From Gracilaria caudata (Eukaryota; Rhodophyta; Florideophyceae; Gracilariales; Gracilariaceae): a stretch of 11,134 nt of DNA. Every line of letters starts with the position of its first letter. Position 1 is the stretch's first letter. Below the pieces are notes generated by a model. The model saw only the letters and a list, made by a program, of their open reading frames with translations. It was not told the DNA's origin and made no database searches. Made by a program: the position numbers and the translations under genes. Where the stretch lies: contig JASCIV010000860.1 of assembly GCA_030374735.1 (NCBI GenBank), positions 1-11,134 of the forward strand, given 5' to 3'. This document shows positions 7,264 through 11,134 of the stretch, piece after piece.

Positions 7264-8205
7264 TCATAGAAACATCAAGACCATGCTGCAAAGCATCTCT
7301 GCGACTCCTAACCATGGTTGAAGTCCTGACATCAACTCCGTGAACTTCCCAATGCCTCTTCTCAACCTTCCCACTCTACGCTCACCATCTACCTGCGTAT
7401 CAAGATTACAAGGTTTACAGTTTTCTGAATCAACGCTTTGTCCCTCTCGTCCTGAGGCACCTCGACGAAGTGCACTTTCAAAAGTGCTGTAAAACATCTT
7501 GATGTCTTCTTCGATTTCCTTTTTGTTTTGCTCAAAGTCGCTAATATCAAGATGAAGGATTGGGTTGTAGGGTAGTTTGATGGTCGGGGTAGCCTCAATT
7601 ACGTCGCGGAGTCGTTCAACGTTAGTCTTCTGGAGTAAAACGTTTGCTTTGCCCCTTGCGCATGACTCACATCGAAGTAGCGCAAAGCGTGACACTCCCC
7701 CCAGAGCGCTAAACGGTGCCAACACGCCTGTTCGACTTTGCAATTTGGTAGCGTCATCCGAAAGCGCCTTGTAAACTGAATCTTCACACTTGTTGATAAT
7801 CAGCAGATATTTGTCATCCACATTTCCAACCACATGCGACAAACCATCCAAAATAGTCGCAAGGGCGGCAATGTCGCCACATCTCACTCGACCAGCTTCC
7901 AGAGTGGTGACAAACACTAGTTTAACGCGACATGGACCTCTCAGGGCAACTGAAATCTCTCGAGCAGCGTTTTTCCTGTTGTAGATATCGTCCAAGCCGG
8001 GAGTGTCCACGCAAACGAAGGCACCGCTGCGACTTGTGTGTGAATTCTTTGTCAAACCTTTTCCGATTGAGACACCGGACTGGGAAGATATTCTGCCGAG
8101 CAGAGTGTTGTGTATCGTTGACTTTCCCACTCCCGGATTACCGAGGAGCACAATCTTGGTGGGAATGTTGTTGAAAGAAGCTGAAGACATGGTTGACGTG
8201 AACAT
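7264..8205 (-). CDS. AIG1/GIMAP-like P-loop GTPase with hydrophobic C-terminal tail (paralogue 3)
   Basis: This encodes 313 residues from the ATG at 8205; a second ATG at residue 6 would serve equally. Motifs in order are G1 GNPGVGKS (22-29), SGVSIGKGLTK with T52, G3 DTPGLDD (67-73), the conserved block LVFVTTLEAGRVRCGD (96-111) and G4 NKCE (138-141). Next comes a C-terminal module with TPTIKLPYNP (206-215) and an acidic helix FEQNKKEIEEDIKMFYSTFE (224-243), matching paralogue 2. A polar linker rich in Cys, Arg and Gly follows. The last residues (about 295-313, ending WLGVAEMLCSMVLMFL) are hydrophobic and could be a tail anchor, as in some vertebrate GIMAP proteins. It shares long motif identity with paralogue 2 and so probably arose by duplication. 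GTP binding is well supported; the membrane anchor is inferred. Confidence 0.88.
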   Translation of the reverse strand: MFTSTMSSASFNNIPTKIVLLGNPGVGKSTIHNTLLGRISSQSGVSIGKGLTKNSHTSRSGAFVCVDTPGLDDIYNRKNAAREISVALRGPCRVKLVFVTTLEAGRVRCGDIAALATILDGLSHVVGNVDDKYLLIINKCEDSVYKALSDDATKLQSRTGVLAPFSALGGVSRFALLRCESCARGKANVLLQKTNVERLRDVIEATPTIKLPYNPILHLDISDFEQNKKEIEEDIKMFYSTFESALRRGASGREGQSVDSENCKPCNLDTQVDGERRVGRLRRGIGKFTELMSGLQPWLGVAEMLCSMVLMFL

Positions 8206-8402
8206 GCTACTGGTTCCGGCTCGGAACTTAAGGGAGCATGAGGGAATCGATTGTCTGCTTTCTCACATAGTGCAGAAGTTGGAAGGTTGTCGCCTAGTTG
8301 CCATTGCCATTGCCACAGCGCATTGCAACTCCACTGGAGCAAATCTCTTGCGAGAAAAAAAACGATGAGGAAAACTGCTTCAGTTGCCAGTCGCCGTGGA
8401 CT

Positions 8403-8427
8403 GTACTGTTGTAGAATACAACTGTAC
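8403..8427. repeat. Near-perfect 11-bp hairpin upstream of GTPase 3
   Basis: GTACTGTTGTA (8403-8413) and TACAACTGTAC (8417-8427) pair at 10 of 11 positions around a three-base loop. It lies about 200 bp upstream of the GTPase 3 start. It could be a factor-binding palindrome or a leader hairpin. The surrounding 8206-8587 otherwise shows only chance open frames. Confidence 0.45.
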
Positions 8428-8587
8428 CTGTACCTTTGGAACTTCCAAATTGGAAGCAAACAACGTGATCAAATAGCAAGCAAGGCACCAGTTGGGCACC
8501 GATGTTGGCATTTGGCAATAGCGAATCGATCATCTCTCGGAACTACACAGATTACCATCGGTACTTTCTCGCCAACACCGAAAACGA

Positions 8588-8806
8588 ATGAAAAGAAGTG
8601 AAGCCTCAGAATGGATAAGCAATCAGCGTAGACGCAACTGGATCCCTTTCAAGCTGGATCAAGTTCGGCTAGACAACGTATTCAATCTTCGAAGAGATGT
8701 CTGTTCACGTGTTTTTGCCTCCTACCAGCATGGAATTGATCGAAATGGAATCCAGAAAAGACCAAGAGATATCATTCACATAAGACAAGATGTTCTAGCT
8801 AGGTAA
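8588..8806 (+). other. Small ORF ending at a splice-donor-like site, unknown
   Basis: This is a 72-codon ORF from an ATG, basic, beginning MKRSEASEWISNQRRRNW. Its stop codon is embedded in AGGTAAGA, a strong match to a eukaryotic 5' splice site (AG|GTAAGA, break after 8802). It could therefore be a first exon whose partner lies downstream, or a chance frame. I recognise no family and cannot identify the matching acceptor with confidence. Confidence 0.15.
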
Positions 8807-8810
8807 GACG

Positions 8811-9584
8811 CCGGCGGTGGACAAAAGAACCAAGCGACAAGTGGCGGCGGTCAAATACTGAGAGGCGTTGCGGTGGGCGACTAAGCTGTTGGACATGGTC
8901 ACTGCCGCTCTTGCACAACAAGATTGTAGCCACGCGTGCGGCGTCACGGCGGACATGATTGCGGATGTCATCTTTGAGACGGCTTCGGTTGCCGCCGCTT
9001 GTCCGAACACCACTGATCCGAGATGCAGCGCTTTGATACACGTCACAGAATGTGCGGCGTAGCTGCAGGTCAAGAAATCATCGGGCCTTGCGCCGCGGAT
9101 TGAAGTTTTGGTCCCTTAGACCTCAATGCCAAATGTTCACCTACGTTAGTTCATTTTCAAGTCGTTGTCCAAGAAGTACATGGATTAGCATTTGGAAATC
9201 GAATGGTTCTTCAACTAATGGAATCATCAAAAACTCGAGCGGTAAGCGTTTCAGAGCAATGGTTGGTCTTACCAAGCGTATCCTTCAGCAATCTGAAAAC
9301 GAAAACAATCCATAGTCTTCTCTCCCTCGGTGTGCCATAGGCGGCGAAGCGTGTGGCATCCCGGACCACCCGTTTTCGTCGCGACTGTGCGCAATCAGTA
9401 CGAGGTGCGGTATGTGTTGCCGAGGAGAGTCGCGTGCTTTGACTTGGAATGTTGGCATTTTATCGATCGAGTGTCAAGCCAAGTGCGTGTACACGGGTAC
9501 GACGGTATAACGGTACGAAGCTCTGCAAGTCATTCGCGTCGTCGTCGAGGCTCTACGGGAGAGCATAGCCACGGTGCCAAATAA
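8811..9584 (+). pseudogene. Possible decayed gene, several shifted frames, unknown family
   Basis: Three plus-strand stretches read like protein but sit in different frames. One runs from 8862 to a stop at 9060 and includes TKLLDMVTAALAQQD. A second runs from 9104 to a stop at 9326 and includes VVVQEVHGLAFGNRMVLQLM. A third is open from 9330 to a stop at 9584 and includes VRNQYEVRYVLPRRVACFD. None has a convincing ATG and I know no family for them. The opposite strand at 8795-9073 is also open and Ala-rich, so the coding strand is uncertain. This may be a degraded gene or transposon, an intron-split gene, or chance. Confidence 0.22.
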
Positions 9585-9721
9585 CAGCGTTACATGTAAC
9601 TGTCAATACAGAGGCTTACAGAAAAAGCACGGTTTTCGCTTCACTGTGTTGGGCCATGCGTTGGCGAGTCACGGATCAACACGCACCTTCACGTTCATCC
9701 GCCCCCGTCACGAACGGCGAA

Positions 9722-9743
9722 ACTCGAGCGTCTCGAGTCGAGA
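9722..9743. promoter_or_regulatory. Overlapping CTCGAG palindromes upstream of oxygenase gene
   Basis: ACTCGAG (9722-9728) and CTCGAGT (9732-9738) form a 7-bp inverted repeat around CGT. TCTCGA and TCGAGA (9731-9743) form a second overlapping palindrome. They end 67 bp before the start codon at 9810, where a promoter-proximal binding site would be expected. No known factor is assigned; the function is inferred from position only. Confidence 0.25.
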
Positions 9744-9809
9744 TCCCGTACGTAATTGTTCCCGATTCTCGCGGCATAAGCCGTACGTGCGTAACACTGC
9801 AAATTGGAC

Positions 9810-11134
9810 ATGGCTTCGGATTCGTTCCTCACAACCCTGTCAAATGCTCTGGACAGCGTCAACGCAACCACCACTTTCGCTGTCGGTGGCCCCGCGCACA
9901 CCCTCCCTCTCCCGGCCCTCAACGTCACCGGCGTGGGCCCTATAGCGCTACCTCTTCAGCAGTCGCAAGCTGAAGCTCTGCGCGCCGTATCCGTGCAATC
10001 GCCGTTCGGTCGTGGCTCCGACACCATCATTGATACCTCCGTTCGCTCAAGCCGCGAAATCTCCACTTCGGCTATCTCCCTTGGTCAAGCATGGAATACC
10101 GCCATCCAAAAACTCGCGCAGCGCAAGGCGTCCGCTTTAGGCGTATCCAGCGCAGTGGTGTCAGCAGAGCTGTATAAATTGGTGTTGTATCAACCCGGTG
10201 ATTTCTTCAAGCCGCATCAGGACACCGAGAAGTCGCCGGGTATGTTTGCCACGCTCGTAGTACAGCTCCCCTCAGCCTTTTCCTCCGCGGCCTTGATTGT
10301 GTCCCATCGGCAGGAGCGCAAAGTGTTCGATTACGCCAAAGGAAGCGCTGTGTACTTCTTTGCCACAGCCTTTTTCACAGACTGCCAACACGAGTTAACT
10401 GAGGTGAAAGGGGGAAACAGGCTGGTGCTGTTGTACAATCTCATACGCTGCGACGGTCGCGCACCAGGCAGAGAGCTTGTGCGGCACGATGCAATGTTAG
10501 ACAAAATCGTTCGTGTTGCTGAGAATTGGAGACAGAATGAAGAGCCAGAGAAGTTCTCTTATATGCTTGAGCACAAATACACGGAGACGAATATTTCGTT
10601 TCGGAAACTAAAAGGAAACGATGCCGCGCGCGTATCGTTACTGCGTCAATCAGCAAAGTTTGATCTTTTCTTGGCACTCGTCGAGAAACACGATTCTGGT
10701 GTTCCGAATGCCCCCAGTTATTACAGTCGTCGTCGTCGCGGATACTATGACGATGACGACGAAGAAAATGGCGCGGGCTACTCAATGCAAGAAATTCTAG
10801 ATTCATCAATAACGACAAAGAAAGTTATCGATGAAGACGATGTGCCAGTCGATACGTCCTTTCTCACTTTCGATGACGAAGACGATGAGTTCTTCTTTGA
10901 CGGCCTGGATCCGGACGAAGAAGAATTCGAACGCTACACGGGGAATGCGGGACCAACTCTGGATTACTTCTACCATTGTACCTTCCTGCTCATTTTGCCT
11001 CGCCGCCAGGCATTCGCCCGTGCGTGTGAGGAAAGTTTCCAAGATGGGTTGCGACTCGTAATACGACGTGTTAACTCCGGTGCGCCTGATGCGGCACAAA
11101 CGCTCTTGGAAGCTGTGGATTATGCCAAAGATTC
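9810..11134 (+). CDS. 2-oxoglutarate/Fe(II) oxygenase, prolyl 4-hydroxylase-like (3' end beyond window)
   Basis: This open frame of 441 codons runs off the right edge. The ATG at 9810 has strong Kozak context (gacATGG) and an in-frame TAA 18 bases upstream. The family uses Fe(II), 2-oxoglutarate and O2 to hydroxylate a substrate, which is unknown here. Visible pieces are PFGRGSDTIIDTSVR (65-79), the core ELYKLVLYQPGDFFKPHQDTE (120-140) with iron ligands H136 and D138, SPGMFATLVVQLPS (142-155), the distal iron ligand H194 in TDCQHEL, and R204 ten residues on, where 2-oxoglutarate is normally bound. Past the catalytic core are an Arg/Asp-rich stretch (SRRRRGYYDDDDEEN, 306-320), a very acidic region (340-373) and a YTGNAG...FYHCTFLLILPRR block (376-399) that I associate with this extended family in fungi and algae. 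All catalytic residues are present, so it is probably active. The pseudogene at 2455-3440 suggests about 30 further residues to the stop. Confidence 0.88.
   Translation, partial: MASDSFLTTLSNALDSVNATTTFAVGGPAHTLPLPALNVTGVGPIALPLQQSQAEALRAVSVQSPFGRGSDTIIDTSVRSSREISTSAISLGQAWNTAIQKLAQRKASALGVSSAVVSAELYKLVLYQPGDFFKPHQDTEKSPGMFATLVVQLPSAFSSAALIVSHRQERKVFDYAKGSAVYFFATAFFTDCQHELTEVKGGNRLVLLYNLIRCDGRAPGRELVRHDAMLDKIVRVAENWRQNEEPEKFSYMLEHKYTETNISFRKLKGNDAARVSLLRQSAKFDLFLALVEKHDSGVPNAPSYYSRRRRGYYDDDDEENGAGYSMQEILDSSITTKKVIDEDDVPVDTSFLTFDDEDDEFFFDGLDPDEEEFERYTGNAGPTLDYFYHCTFLLILPRRQAFARACEESFQDGLRLVIRRVNSGAPDAAQTLLEAVDYAKD

Noticed and set aside
10441..11099. Minus-strand open frames at the right edge
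   Set aside because: They are antisense to the oxygenase gene, whose frame is open for 441 codons with catalytic residues in place.
1..11134. CRISPR array, tRNA genes, bacterial operon or terminator signals
   Set aside because: I found no regularly spaced repeats, no convincing tRNA cloverleaf and no ribosome-binding-site pattern. The gene style is eukaryotic.

Overview
This looks like eukaryotic nuclear DNA from an intron-poor, simple eukaryote; an oomycete, a red alga or another protist would fit. The gene families are eukaryotic in style, the genes are single uninterrupted ORFs on both strands with ATG starts in acceptable Kozak context, and there are no bacterial ribosome-binding sites or operons. 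The species cannot be named from the sequence alone, and nothing here depends on it.

Layout, left to right. Positions 1-995 hold no clear gene. There is a possible decayed coding stretch (215-509), a strong hairpin (520-557) and a palindrome containing a bZIP-type site (617-633). Positions 996-1919 (+) encode a GC-rich predicted secreted protein with a von Willebrand factor A-like domain whose metal site is degenerate. Positions 1920-2454 hold at most a small ORF. Positions 2455-3440 (-) are a 5'-truncated, multiply frameshifted pseudogene of a 2-oxoglutarate/Fe(II) oxygenase. A possible coding fragment (3415-3783, +) abuts its broken end.

The centre carries three paralogous P-loop GTPases of an AIG1/GIMAP-like type: 3760-4566 (-), 5751-6944 (+) and 7264-8205 (-). 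The first two diverge from a 1.2-kb spacer, part of which (5151-5351) is rich in inverted repeats. The last two converge on a 319-bp gap that starts with a strong hairpin at the stop codon of the middle gene. Positions 8206-9809 hold no confident gene, only possible decayed coding sequence. At 9810 a full-looking 2-oxoglutarate/Fe(II) oxygenase gene starts on + and runs off the right edge.

The notable architecture is that the oxygenase pseudogene (-) and its intact relative (+) form a diverged inverted repeat of about 0.9 kb around the cluster of three GTPase paralogues. This looks like a duplicating, decaying family locus. The three GTPases share an unusual NKCE motif at G4 and differ mainly at their termini: a Cys/His-rich N-terminal extension in the middle gene and a hydrophobic C-terminal tail in the third. 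No functional link between the oxygenase and the GTPases can be shown from sequence alone.
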